Positions 8,525 through 16,936 are shown, counted from the stretch's first letter. The stretch is 64,000 nt of DNA from an uncultured Clostridia bacterium (GCA_947589355.1 CANPZC010000010.1:24173-88172), one strand, 5' to 3'. Notes: generated from the letters alone by a model not told the origin. Numbers and translations: made by a program.

Positions 8525-9115
8525 CTACTGTCTTTGCTCTTGCTCCCATTTTTCCTGCCGTTTGGCGTTTAGCATATCATCGAACATATACTTGTAATCT
8601 AAGTAATCTTTCCACTTTTTAACGTAGAATCTGTACTTGTTGTCTTCCTCGTCCGTAAGGTCTATCCATACAGAATCCTGTATCCCGTTTGTGCTGTGTA
8701 TTGTAGGCTGTAGCTTTTGTATGTCAAGATACTTTATCAAAAGCCTCGCCTTGGGAATGTACAAATAATCGCTCAAAAAGTAGAACGTCTTGAACATAAA
8801 GTCTGTCTGCGAAAGCTCGTATTCCAGCCGCTCGTATTCTTCGGGCGAAATGGCGTTTGCTTTATCCAGCCGCTTTTGAATAGCCTTGCTTGCTTTCTTC
8901 ACCCATTTGCTTGCCAGCCATACGTAAAATGCTACAGCCGCTAAACCTATGACTGCACCGATTATCATGCTTGCCTCAGTCAGAAAAATTGCAAGCACTA
9001 TCGACCACACAATAAAAAATATCATTATACCACATATCGTGTAGCCTATTATCTTGCCCACAGGCTTTTTGCCTTTCGTCAGGCACTTGTATATAGAACT
9101 GTCTTTTAACTCCAT
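8525..9115 (-). CDS. Membrane protein of unknown function between pheS and pheT
   Basis: A 196-residue protein. A short basic N-terminus is followed by two adjacent hydrophobic helices (about 20-45 and 50-70: IGYTICGIMIFFIVWSIVLA and IIGAVIGLAAVAFYVWLASK) and a soluble C-terminal half rich in charged and aromatic residues (DLTDEEDNKYRFYVKKWKDY). I do not recognise the family. It starts 10 bases after the pheS stop and is probably co-transcribed with it. Its stop abuts a family F repeat. Confidence 0.7.
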   Translation of the reverse strand: MELKDSSIYKCLTKGKKPVGKIIGYTICGIMIFFIVWSIVLAIFLTEASMIIGAVIGLAAVAFYVWLASKWVKKASKAIQKRLDKANAISPEEYERLEYELSQTDFMFKTFYFLSDYLYIPKARLLIKYLDIQKLQPTIHSTNGIQDSVWIDLTDEEDNKYRFYVKKWKDYLDYKYMFDDMLNAKRQEKWEQEQRQ

Positions 9116-9125
9116 AACTACTCCA

Positions 9126-10151
9126 TCAGAACTGATCCAAAAATCTTACATCGTTTTCGTAGAGCATTCTCATGTCTTTTATCTGGAAATTGCCCATAGT
9201 GAGCCTTTCAAGACCTATGCCGAACGCAAAACCGCTGTATATCTCGGGGTCGATGCCGCAGTTTTCAAGCACTTTCGGGTGTACCATTCCTGCACCTAAA
9301 AGCTCAATGTATCCCTCATTTTTGCACATAGGGCAGCCTGCGCCGTGGCAGTTGTAGCACATAAGGTCAACTTCCGCCGACGGCTCCGTGTACGGGAAGT
9401 GATGCGGTCTTAAACGAATTTTAGTGTCCTCGCCGTAAATGCGCTTCATCAAAAGCTCCAGAGTGCCTTTCAGGTCAGCCATCGTAACGCCCTTGTCGAT
9501 GACCAGCCCCTCTACCTGATGAAACAGCGGCGAGTGTGTCGCGTCTATCGTGTCCGAGCGGTAGACCCTGCCCGGAGATATTATCCTTATCGGCGGCTTG
9601 TTTTTCTCCATAACGCGCACCTGCACCGACGACGTCTGCGTTCTTAAAAGCACGCTGTCGCTGATGTAGAATGTGTCCTGCGTGTCGCGCGCAGGGTGGT
9701 GCGGCGGCATATTCAGCGCCTCAAAGCAGTAGTAGTCTTTCTCAACTTCCGGGCCCTCAACTATCTCAAACCCCATGCCGAGGAATATCTCCTCAACCTG
9801 CTCGAGTGTCTTGTTCAACGGGTGAAGCTTTCCCACGCGCGGTGCTTTTCCGGGCATGGTAACGTCAATGGTCTCTTCCTTGATGCGCCTAGCCTCCAAA
9901 AGCTCTTTTAGCTGCGCACCCCTTTCGGAAACAGCGTTTTCAATGTCAGCCCTCACCTTGTTTGCCAACTGACCCATCTGGGGTCGCTCATCAGCCGAAA
10001 GACCGCCCATTTGTTTCAGTATCGCGGTAAGCTCGCCTTTTTTGCCTAGGAATTTAACTCTCACATCTTCAAGAGCCTTGCCGTCCGCAGCAGCTTCCAA
10101 AGCCTCTTTCGCAGCAGCCTCTATCCTTTCAAGATCTTCCCTCATGCTCAT
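9126..10151 (-). CDS. pheS: Phenylalanine-tRNA ligase alpha subunit
   Basis: A 341-residue protein of normal length. It has an N-terminal coiled coil (about 1-90), then class II motifs: the motif 2 region FHQVEGLVIDKG and motif 3 GFAFGIGLERLTM. A CYNCHGAGCPMCKNEG insert provides four cysteines for a likely zinc site, common in clostridial PheS. TRDTQDTFYISD and LLRTQTSSVQVR are family signatures. AGAGGG precedes ATGAGCATG; the first ATG is used. I see no T-box in the upstream region, which is occupied by repeats. Confidence 0.97.
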   Translation of the reverse strand: MSMREDLERIEAAAKEALEAAADGKALEDVRVKFLGKKGELTAILKQMGGLSADERPQMGQLANKVRADIENAVSERGAQLKELLEARRIKEETIDVTMPGKAPRVGKLHPLNKTLEQVEEIFLGMGFEIVEGPEVEKDYYCFEALNMPPHHPARDTQDTFYISDSVLLRTQTSSVQVRVMEKNKPPIRIISPGRVYRSDTIDATHSPLFHQVEGLVIDKGVTMADLKGTLELLMKRIYGEDTKIRLRPHHFPYTEPSAEVDLMCYNCHGAGCPMCKNEGYIELLGAGMVHPKVLENCGIDPEIYSGFAFGIGLERLTMGNFQIKDMRMLYENDVRFLDQF

Positions 10152-10179
10152 AGAATATCCCTCTTATCTTAAAAATTGT

Positions 10180-10625
10180 TTTCAAAATGTTGTTGTTTGC
10201 GCTTCCGCGCAGCCTGCGGAGCTGTTCACCGCCCCACCTTATTTTGGTTATACCCTAATTTTGAGTGGGCTAATACTTTCGCGCACTTTTTGCGAGGGGC
10301 AGCGGTCGCGAGCGACCGCGTGAAGAATTGGGCAACAATATATAAAAGCCCAATTCTTCTGCACTTCACTTCGTGAAGTGTGCCATAGGGATTATAGGGG
10401 GGTAAATAAGACCGGCAGGGCGCGCAAGGCTCCACAGCGTCTGCAAGCAGCCGCCTCAAAAACAGTCCGGTGTACTGTTTTTCAATGAGAGCAGCAGTAG
10501 TAAACGACCGCTGTTCCCAAACAGGAACGCTGCTCCTGCAAGAGAGAGCCTCCCTTGCTGTAGCGCAACGCTCTATTTCCGCGTTCCATTCTGGAACGCC
10601 GTACAATGTGAAAAAGCTCTAATAA
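10180..10625. repeat. Mosaic of families D, C and partial B
   Basis: After pheS a D unit (CGGAGCTGTTCACCGCCCCAC, near 10215) leads into C sequence (GAGTGGGCTAATAC; GCGGTCGCGAGCGACCGC at about 10305; a long stem with GAAGAATTGGGC and GCCCAATTCTTC; ACTTCACTTCGTGAAGTG). This is followed by a degraded B part (AACAGTCCGGTGTACTGTT; GAACGC hairpins; CTGCAAGAGAGAGCCTCCC). The 10325-10420 segment is nearly the reverse complement of 53590-53695. No gene is seen. Confidence 0.8.
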
Positions 10626-10675
10626 AACAAATCTATAGACTATCCCTATCCACTATCTTCTCAACAAAAGAATAT

Positions 10676-11399
10676 CTGGAGGAATATTCTGCCAGCTGCT
10701 TCTCTATCAGGGCGGTTTGTGGGTGGGCTACTAGAGGCTAGAAGCAAGAACGCACCGCCATAACCTTGCACGCTCCGTTCTCTCACACCCTACTACCTAA
10801 AAACACTTCTCCCCCTCGTGCCGCTGGAAGAATATTCTACCAGCCACTTCTCTTTGGGGCAACATATGGATTGGGAATATATAATAGGTGTAATTATTTT
10901 AAAATCTCGCGGCAAAAGCCGTATTTTTATCAATAATACGAGCCACATCACGCCGCACTCTCTACACCCTACCCCAACTAACCGGAGCTACTCACCCCTA
11001 CGCACCGCTGGAAGAATATTCTACCAGCTACTTCTCTATCAGGGCGGTTTGTGGGTGGGCTACTAGAGGCTAGAAGCAAGAACGCACCGCCATAACCTTG
11101 CACGTTCCGTTCTCTCACACCCTACTACCTAAAAACACTTCTCCCCCTCGCACCGCTGGAAGAATATTCTGCCAGCCACTTCTCTTTGTGGCAGCATTTG
11201 GGCTGGGCATATATAACAAGTGTAATTATTTTAAAATCTCGCGGCAAAAGCCGTATTTTTATCAATAATACGAGTCACATCACGCCGCACTCACTACACC
11301 CTACCCCAACTACTGAAGCAACTCATCGCCCACGCCGCTGGAAGAATATTCTGCCAGCGATTTCTCTTTTGGGGCGGTTTGTGGGTGGGGATATATTAT
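10676..11399. repeat. Tandem array of family A palindromes, about 331-bp period
   Basis: Five A units have their GAATATTC cores at 10683, 10831, 11014, 11162 and 11344. Each core sits in CTGG..AGAATATTCT..CCAGC, preceded by C-rich and followed by TTCTCTTTGGGGCGG and GTGGGTGGG text. The block from 10676 to about 11006 is duplicated in tandem at 11007-11337 with over 90 percent identity by eye, including the inner GCGGCAAAAGCCG hairpin. Short ORFs in it are repeat artefacts. Confidence 0.85.
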
Positions 11400-11650
11400 G
11401 ATCTTAGAAAGACCATATAATTCGCAGTACAAATAAATCCACACTTCTTGCCTCTTGCCTCTATCTGAACCGCAGAAATGACAAGTACGCGCAAAATTCG
11501 CAAAACCGTTTCTAGCCTCTAACCTCTAACTTCTTACCTCTAATAGGCGTAAGCCGCACCTTAACTCTAAACTATTCGTTATTCATTATTCACTATTTAC
11601 TAATTCTGCCTCTGACATCTATTCTCTTATAACTTTGGTTCAAACTTTAT
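11400..11650. repeat. Family E (reverse) and family F fragments
   Basis: CTTGCCTCTTGCCTCT (about 11450), a spacer with CGCAAAATTCGCAAAACCG and CTAACCTCTAACTTCTTACC (about 11520) form a reverse E unit. They are followed by AAGCCGCACCTTAACT and ATTCACTATT words of family F. Confidence 0.75.
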
Positions 11651-11672
11651 CGCCCTCTATTAGCAGAGGGCG
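11651..11672. terminator. Terminator-like hairpin after cpsB
   Basis: CGCCCTC (11651-11657) pairs with GAGGGCG (11666-11672). The T-rich tract lies on the plus side, so it is a better terminator for rightward transcription, but it sits just beyond the cpsB stop and may serve both directions. Confidence 0.45.
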
Positions 11673-11679
11673 GTTTTAT

Positions 11680-12405
11680 TTATATATCCAATATCTCGTC
11701 AACATCGCAGTTTTCCGCTATCATTTCGGAAGAGCGCATTATCCTCTCAAACGCATCGCGGCCCAGCTTTCTTTTCAGTATCGAAATACCCTCGTCCAAA
11801 AGCGCGTAACCACGTTCTATCCTGTGATAATCAGTACCCAAAGCCTGCACGCAGCCGTGTTTTATAAAATTCATGCAGCGATGCCTGTCGCCCATTTTTC
11901 TCAGCGATGTGCAGTTTATCTGTCCCAGAACGTTCTCGCCCTCCATAAGGCGCAAAACTTCCTCCTCTTTGTTCGCCACCAGATACCTCTCAATGTGCGC
12001 TATCAGAACTTTTATGCCGTTCATCTCCGCAATGTCTGCAACACCGTCATAAATGTTCTGTGAAAAATGAATGTACGGCATCTCCAGCAGCACAAAGTCT
12101 GTTCCCTCAAGCTTTAACTTTTCCAGAACATCTCTTGTAAGCAAACTGCGCGACATCAACACTTCCGCGCCCATTTTCAGCTTCGGGTGGTGCGGTTTCA
12201 GGTAAGGCACAAGCTTTCCGTAAGCCTGCCTGCGCCGCTCCAGAAATTTTTCCACCGACATTTCGTGCGGATAGAAATGCGGCGTGCAGTAAACCAAGTC
12301 CACGCCCGTTTCCGACATCATATCCAGTATCTTTATGCTTTCTTCAATGTTCTTCGCACCGTCATCAATGGCAGGCAGTATGTGTGAGTGAAAATCTACC
12401 AGCAT
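11680..12405 (-). CDS. cpsB: CpsB/YwqE-type PHP protein-tyrosine phosphatase
   Basis: A 241-residue PHP-fold metallophosphatase. The opening DFHSHILPAIDDGA gives the first metal-binding histidines; CTPHFYPHE, EVLMSR, IAHIERY and GTDYHR supply the others. These enzymes remove phosphate from the BY-kinase encoded next door and so regulate capsule or exopolysaccharide assembly. The ATG at 12405 is chosen because GGAGGGCGATG precedes it; the open frame extends upstream over the cpsD end but without a ribosome site. It is the last gene of cpsC-cpsD-cpsB. No glycosyltransferase follows. Confidence 0.92.
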   Translation of the reverse strand: MLVDFHSHILPAIDDGAKNIEESIKILDMMSETGVDLVYCTPHFYPHEMSVEKFLERRRQAYGKLVPYLKPHHPKLKMGAEVLMSRSLLTRDVLEKLKLEGTDFVLLEMPYIHFSQNIYDGVADIAEMNGIKVLIAHIERYLVANKEEEVLRLMEGENVLGQINCTSLRKMGDRHRCMNFIKHGCVQALGTDYHRIERGYALLDEGISILKRKLGRDAFERIMRSSEMIAENCDVDEILDI

Positions 12406-12439
12406 ATCACATCGCCCTCCGTTTGCTGTGTCAGCTGTG

Positions 12440-13249
12440 TCAGCCCTCTCTGCTCTCTCTGTTTTCGTTCTCTCCGTAATAGTCGCCGTACTTGCCATAC
12501 TTTCCGTATTTACCGTATCTTCCGTAGTATCCGCCTCTTGAATCCGCGCGGCATATCGTCTTTATAAACCCGAGCATTTTGCCATTTGCCATGTTTATCT
12601 GCGTTATAGCCTGCTGAACATCTGAATACTTCGTGTAATTATCTCTTATAACAAGTATGAAGCCTGCCGCAATAGGCGCAAGCAAAAGCGCGTCAGATAC
12701 CACATTTACAGGCGGCATATCAACAAAAATATAATCATAGTGTCCGCCCAGAATATCTATCAGCTGCTTCATGTTCTCACTTCCCAGAAGCTCCACAGGG
12801 TTGGGCGGTATAGGCCCTGCCGTAATAATGTCAAGGTTGTCCCTTATGTTGCTTCTGATCGCCTCAGCCACCGTGCACATACCGCTAAGCACCATAGAAA
12901 GTCCCGTGTTCTTGTCCAGCTTGAAAAGCTTGTTTACAAAAGGCTTTCTCATATCGCCGTCAATAAGCAGTACCTTTGCGCCCGTCATCGCGAAAGTTAT
13001 CGCCAGATTTACAGTCGTCGTGGTCTTTGCCTCCGACGGATTAGAAGACGTTACCGCAATGACCTTGTTCGGGCTGGAAGCTATCGAAAACATAATATTA
13101 GTTCTTGCCAGCTTGTAAGCCTCCGCAATAACGAACTTCGTGTTCTCTCCCAGAATATGGCTTCTCGCAACGTGTACCGACGTTCTCAGCGGATCGTCTT
13201 TTTGATTTTTCTTCTTTGAATTTCTCATGCCGTTCATAAGACTGCTCAT
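12440..13249 (-). CDS. cpsD: CpsD/YwqD-type bacterial tyrosine kinase
   Basis: A 269-residue cytoplasmic BY-kinase. The Walker A region reads SNPSEAKTTTTVNLA instead of the usual PGEGKST: both flanking glycines are replaced (Ser, Ala), while the Lys-Thr pair remains. Walker A' is LLIDGDMRKP and Walker B YIFVDMPPV. The C-terminus carries a tyrosine cluster (GGYYGRYGKYGKYGKYGDYY), the autophosphorylation tail of the family. It works with membrane partner CpsC just upstream and phosphatase CpsB just downstream to control polysaccharide chain length or export. Confidence 0.93.
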   Translation of the reverse strand: MSSLMNGMRNSKKKNQKDDPLRTSVHVARSHILGENTKFVIAEAYKLARTNIMFSIASSPNKVIAVTSSNPSEAKTTTTVNLAITFAMTGAKVLLIDGDMRKPFVNKLFKLDKNTGLSMVLSGMCTVAEAIRSNIRDNLDIITAGPIPPNPVELLGSENMKQLIDILGGHYDYIFVDMPPVNVVSDALLLAPIAAGFILVIRDNYTKYSDVQQAITQINMANGKMLGFIKTICRADSRGGYYGRYGKYGKYGKYGDYYGENENRESREG

Positions 13250-13268
13250 ATATTCCGCTCTCCGTTTC

Positions 13269-13982
13269 TCACTTTATATCTGCATCAAAGTCCATTATCT
13301 CCGCAATAAGCGGCGCACCGTACATATCCATAAGGTTGTCGGTAGGCTTTATCTTCGTGTCGCAAATGTCTATAATAACAATTATGGCGCATATCAGCAC
13401 AAATCCTGCCAAAAAGCCTATAAGAATGTTCTTTTTAAGGTTTGGCGAAGACGGTTCTTCCGGGAAAGTCGCCGCCGATATCATCTGAACAGAACCTACC
13501 TTGACTATCTCCCTGTACACGCTGTCAGCATTAGCCACCAAAGCCGTTGCAACTATCTGAGATATCTCGGGGCTTTCACTCACAACGTCCACCACCATTA
13601 CCTGGTTGTTGTCGGGCGAGGTTATGTTTATCATCTCAACGATCTCTTCGTTCTTGAAAAGATACCCCGCGCCCGTCAGCGTTTCCTGAAGTTTAGCGAT
13701 CATCGAGTCGCTCGTAAATACTCTCTGGCATACCTGCACCAGCGAAGCCGAAGCCGCAACGTCGCTCGAAGAAATAGCCGAGTTCTGCGCCTCGGGATCT
13801 TTGTTCTGAACGAACATCTGCGCTGTCGAAGTGTACTTTTTGTCAATACCTATCTTTGTAAAAATGCCTACCGCCGCCGCGCATATCACCGATACGAACA
13901 GTATCAGCCATATCCTGTCCAGCAGACCCAGAAGCAGCATTTTCAGGTCAATGGTCTTTTCATCATTTTCCATGTTCTCCAT
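13269..13982 (-). CDS. cpsC: CpsC/Wzz-type chain-length determinant and kinase modulator
   Basis: A 237-residue protein with two transmembrane helices: IWLILFVSVICAAAVGIFT near residue 30 and NILIGFLAGFVLICAIIVII near 190. A Pro-rich PEEPSSPNL segment lies before the second helix, typical of Wzz proteins. The extracytoplasmic part lies between them. Its cytoplasmic C-terminus is expected to activate CpsD. AGGAGG lies about 12 bases before the ATG. It is first in the three-gene unit. Confidence 0.92.
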   Translation of the reverse strand: MENMENDEKTIDLKMLLLGLLDRIWLILFVSVICAAAVGIFTKIGIDKKYTSTAQMFVQNKDPEAQNSAISSSDVAASASLVQVCQRVFTSDSMIAKLQETLTGAGYLFKNEEIVEMINITSPDNNQVMVVDVVSESPEISQIVATALVANADSVYREIVKVGSVQMISAATFPEEPSSPNLKKNILIGFLAGFVLICAIIVIIDICDTKIKPTDNLMDMYGAPLIAEIMDFDADIK

Positions 13983-14073
13983 AAAAGAACGACCCCTCCT
14001 AAAGGCTTTAATTATCTGTAATACTTACAAAAGCACAGACTACCTATTATTATAACATTTTCAGTTCCGCTTG

Positions 14074-14721
14074 TCAACCACGACCGACAAAATTTTTACC
14101 GCAGTCGCATTCACCTTTCAGAGGGCAGCCCTCGCAGTGCGTTTTTCTCGCCGTGCATACCTCTCTGCCAAAATTTACCAGCCTGTGGCAAAAGTCCGAA
14201 GACTTCTCGGGCGGCAGTATCTTCCTCAGCTGCTCCTCCACCTTTGCAGGCTCTTTCGAGTCCACCAGCCCCAAACGGTTGCAAATGCGTATGCAGTGTG
14301 TGTCAGTCACCACCGCAGGCTTGTGAAAAACGTCCCCCATGATAAGGTTCGCGGTCTTCCTGCCAATGCCCGAAAGTGTCGTCAGCTGCTCTATCGTATC
14401 GGGTATCTCGCCGCCGAAGTCTTCCATTATCTGCCTGCACATAGTAACAATAGATAGCGCCTTTGTCTTGTAAAGTCCGCACGGCATAATAATGCGCTCT
14501 ATGTCACTCACGTCAGCTTTAGCAAAATCCTCAATACTGCGATATTTTTCAAACAGTTCTTTCGTTACTATGTTTACGCGCGCGTCCGTGCATTGCGCCG
14601 AAAGCCTCCCTGCAATCATCAACTCATGCGGCTTTTTGTATGTAAGCGAGCACTGCGCCTCAGGGTAGTATTCCTCCAGCAGCGTGCATATGCGCTCCGC
14701 TTTCTTTTTCAAGTCTTTCAT
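14074..14721 (-). CDS. nth: Endonuclease III (DNA glycosylase/AP lyase)
   Basis: A 215-residue base-excision-repair enzyme. The helix-hairpin-helix reads TLSGIGRKTANLIMG and contains the catalytic lysine (GRKTAN). VVTDTHCIRICNRLG contains the catalytic aspartate. The C-terminal CTARKTHCEGCPLKGEC has the C-x6-C-x2-C-x5-C pattern of the 4Fe-4S cluster. The ATG at 14721 follows GGAGAAAA; further upstream frame lacks a site. It is followed upstream by a small orphan gene and maf on the same strand. Confidence 0.95.
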   Translation of the reverse strand: MKDLKKKAERICTLLEEYYPEAQCSLTYKKPHELMIAGRLSAQCTDARVNIVTKELFEKYRSIEDFAKADVSDIERIIMPCGLYKTKALSIVTMCRQIMEDFGGEIPDTIEQLTTLSGIGRKTANLIMGDVFHKPAVVTDTHCIRICNRLGLVDSKEPAKVEEQLRKILPPEKSSDFCHRLVNFGREVCTARKTHCEGCPLKGECDCGKNFVGRG

Positions 14722-14743
14722 AGTATTTTCTCCACCTATATAT

Positions 14744-15040
14744 CTATATATTTTTCCCGTAGTATGCAATTATGTGGCGTTTTTCGCCGCCGCTGAAGCC
14801 CTTGATGTCGCACCCGTTTCCGCTCATCAGCTGCGCCGCCGTTATGCCTTTTATCTCGCACCTGAATACTTCCTTGCCGTCGCATACTATAACCAGTTCT
14901 CCGCCTGCGACCGATGCACCCCCACTTCCGCCAAGAGTTATCTCCTCACCATTTGAGCGTTCTATCACTCTGCTAAGGCGTTTGCTGCATAGGTCTTCCA
15001 CCTGCTGCGGTATAACAGTTTTCTTTGAAAATATGCCCAT
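14744..15040 (-). CDS. Small hypothetical protein between maf and nth
   Basis: A 98-residue soluble protein (MGIFSKKTVIPQQVEDLCSK at the start; a Gly-rich TLGGSGGASVAGGELVIVCD segment; KGFSGGEKRHIIAYYGKNI at the end). I do not recognise a family. GGAGG lies seven bases before the ATG at 15040, and an in-frame TTG at 15046 is less suitable. The start abuts the maf stop at 15043, so it is likely co-translated with maf. Confidence 0.65.
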   Translation of the reverse strand: MGIFSKKTVIPQQVEDLCSKRLSRVIERSNGEEITLGGSGGASVAGGELVIVCDGKEVFRCEIKGITAAQLMSGNGCDIKGFSGGEKRHIIAYYGKNI

Positions 15041-15042
15041 TT

Positions 15043-15627
15043 TCAAACCTCCGTCTCTTTTATAAGAGAAATTATCTCGGTACGAAGTCTCGCTATCGGC
15101 AAACCCACCACGTTGAAAAAATCGCCGTCTATCTTCTCCACAAATAACGCGCCATACCCCTGTATTCCGTATGCGCCTGCCTTGTCAAACGGCTCGCCCG
15201 TCGCTAAGTATGCGCAAATATCGCTGTCCGTCATGGGGCAGAAAGTAACGCTTGTCCTCTGCGAAAACGAGCGTTTTTCACCCTTGTATCTGAGCGCAAC
15301 ACCGCTCACCACATCATGCGTTGCGCCAGAGAGCTTTTCCAGCATACACCGCGCATCAGCCTCATCATGCGGCTTGCCCAGTATCTCACCACCTATGATG
15401 ACTACCGTGTCGCAGGCTATCACAAGCCCCGAAGAAGAAATAGCATCAGCCTTTTTTGAGGCGATAAGCTCAGCCGCCAAAAACGGGTCAACGCCCGTGG
15501 GTATAGCCTCGTCAATGTCCGCAGGTCGCACCAGAAAGTCGGGGAAAAGAAAGCGTAAAAGCTCTCTCCTCCTCGGCGACTGCGAAGCAAGGACTACTTC
15601 GTCTTCAAACTGTATAAAGTTGGACAT
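15043..15627 (-). CDS. maf: Maf-type nucleotide pyrophosphatase
   Basis: A 194-residue Maf/YhdE protein. LASQSPRRRELL is the family's substrate-binding loop near the start; AELIASKKADA, LVIACDTVV and GKPHDEADARCMLEKLSGATHDVVSG complete the set. Members hydrolyse dTTP/UTP or modified nucleotides and affect septation when overproduced. The upstream region is filled with family C and D repeats. Confidence 0.95.
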   Translation of the reverse strand: MSNFIQFEDEVVLASQSPRRRELLRFLFPDFLVRPADIDEAIPTGVDPFLAAELIASKKADAISSSGLVIACDTVVIIGGEILGKPHDEADARCMLEKLSGATHDVVSGVALRYKGEKRSFSQRTSVTFCPMTDSDICAYLATGEPFDKAGAYGIQGYGALFVEKIDGDFFNVVGLPIARLRTEIISLIKETEV

Positions 15628-15639
15628 AATGTAATACTC

Positions 15640-16135
15640 CTTTAATAATATTTATTATAATATCGCTGCTTACGCAGCACCCTGCGGAGCTGTTCAACGC
15701 TCCACTTTACTTTAGCTTTCTTTTCATTTTGAGTGTGCTAATGTTTTTGTGCGTTTCTCATCGAGGGGGAAACCACAGGGATTATAGGGGGTAAATAAGA
15801 CCGGCAGGGCGCGCGTTTTACCCCCTACCCTAAGGTTTCCCCCTCGAGCTTCCTCTTCCTTATCCACACCCTCGAACACGCGCTGAGCCTTGGTGGTATT
15901 TCGCGACCTCTTCACTCGGAACTTCGTTGCTTTGTGGAGGAGGCTAAAGAGATAAATACGCATCAGTTTCGTTTGCAAGGCAAAAGAGGTCAGTAGTGCG
16001 GGAATTAGATTTGAAACGTACTGCGAAAAACTCGCAGTACAGACAAGCCCAAATTTCTTGCTTCTTGCCTCTTATAAACCGCAGGTATGGAAATCTACCG
16101 CAAGAGTTGTAAAAAGCATTTCTAACCTCTAACCT
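15640..16135. repeat. Families D and C, then a reverse E unit
   Basis: A D unit (TGCGGAGCTGTTCAACGCTCC at about 15690) runs into a complete C element (15700-16015). Its variable hairpin has arms GAGGGGGAAACC and GGTTTCCCCCTC, with an inner AGGGGGTAAA / TTTACCCCCT helix. Its conserved half contains TTGGTGGTATTTCGCGACCT and AAAGAGGTCAGTAGTGCGGG. A reverse E unit (TTGCTTCTTGCCTCTT, then CTAACCTCTAACCTCTAACC) follows to the VanY-like stop. No gene is seen. Confidence 0.8.
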
Positions 16136-16699
16136 CTAACCTCTAACTTCTGATAGATATTCCTCCAACGTCACATCTCTGTTCCCTATCCTCTGCGCGT
16201 CATACGGCCCAACATATCTGTAATGCCACGGCTCGTATATGTACCCCGTAATATCCTCTTTTCCCCTCGGGTAGCGCAGTATAAAACCGTAGTTCGCCGC
16301 ATTGCGCTGTAACCACTCAAACTGCGCCGTGTCTTCAAAACTCTCAAATACATCATAGTCTTCGGGCGTAACTATGTCAGCCGCCAAACCTAAGTTGTGC
16401 TCGCTCTCGTAAGGCTTCGCAACGTTTATTTCCGTTTCTTTCACCGCATCTTCGTAACTCATGCCGCCCTCAACACGCTGCCGAACGCTCCTGTCAAATA
16501 CCTCGCGCTGATACTCAGGGCTTCTGTAACCTGATAACAGCTTCAGCTCTATCCCGTCGCGCGCCGCCGCCTCAAACATCTGCCGCAGCATATATGCCGC
16601 CGTCTTTTCCAGCTGTACGCCATTCACATCTTCCAAAGTTATTTCCAAGTCTTTCGGCATGGGTCTGCCCTTGCCCACAAGTCTCAGATAGTCAGTCAT
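16136..16699 (-). CDS. M15B D-alanyl-D-alanine carboxypeptidase, VanY/DacB-like, without signal peptide
   Basis: A 187-residue peptidase. LLSGYRSPEYQREVFD, ESEHNLGLAADIV (zinc His and Asp, SxHxxGxAxD-type) and EPWHYRYVG (second zinc His region) are the M15B signatures. Such enzymes trim D-Ala from peptidoglycan stems. The ORF begins MTDYLRLVGKGRPMP and shows no hydrophobic N-terminus, unlike most secreted family members, so an upstream signal may have been lost or the protein acts in the cytoplasm. The last residues SEVRG and the stop are encoded by a family E repeat. Confidence 0.85.
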   Translation of the reverse strand: MTDYLRLVGKGRPMPKDLEITLEDVNGVQLEKTAAYMLRQMFEAAARDGIELKLLSGYRSPEYQREVFDRSVRQRVEGGMSYEDAVKETEINVAKPYESEHNLGLAADIVTPEDYDVFESFEDTAQFEWLQRNAANYGFILRYPRGKEDITGYIYEPWHYRYVGPYDAQRIGNRDVTLEEYLSEVRG

Positions 16700-16726
16700 A
16701 GTGCTTCCCCCATATATTTAATAGTT

Positions 16727-16918
16727 AGCAGTGGAGAGCCGAACCCGAGCCGCCTCAAAGCCCCACGGGGCGAGGTGCGAAGCAGTTTTTGCAGAGCAGA
16801 TTTGCGTCAAGACTAGGCGACCGACCGCAGGCATACTTTGTGTATGGCAAGGGAGGGCAACAACGTATTGGCGAAAAGATGCCTGCAAAAACCGACTTGG
16901 GCGAGGCGATCCACTGCT
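16727..16918. other. 192-bp element with nested inverted repeats (MITE-like or structured RNA candidate)
   Basis: AGCAGTGGA at 16727-16735 is matched by TCCACTGCT at 16910-16918. Inside, GTTTTTGCAG (about 16788) pairs with CTGCAAAAAC (about 16882), and CATAC/GTATG forms a small hairpin. The 33 bases from 16725 to 16757 recur exactly, in opposite orientation, at 30286-30318. It is non-coding by appearance and lies between the VanY-like and SH3 genes. A TATAAT follows at its right edge. I cannot match it to a known RNA. Confidence 0.5.
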
Positions 16919-16936
16919 GTATAATATGCAGAAAGC

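Noticed and set aside
10152..10680. T-box riboswitch upstream of pheS
   Set aside because: No AGGGTGG-type T-box sequence or specifier stem is visible; the region is composed of repeat families C, B and D.
10676..11399. Small genes made of short ORFs in repeat arrays
   Set aside because: The ORFs translate the same repeat in each copy, lack ribosome sites and change frame between copies.
16727..16918. tmRNA, tRNA or 6S RNA
   Set aside because: The GGTTCG word in one strand recalls a T-loop, but no acceptor stem, anticodon arm or tag frame can be built, and the sequence does not match the 6S RNA I can recall.
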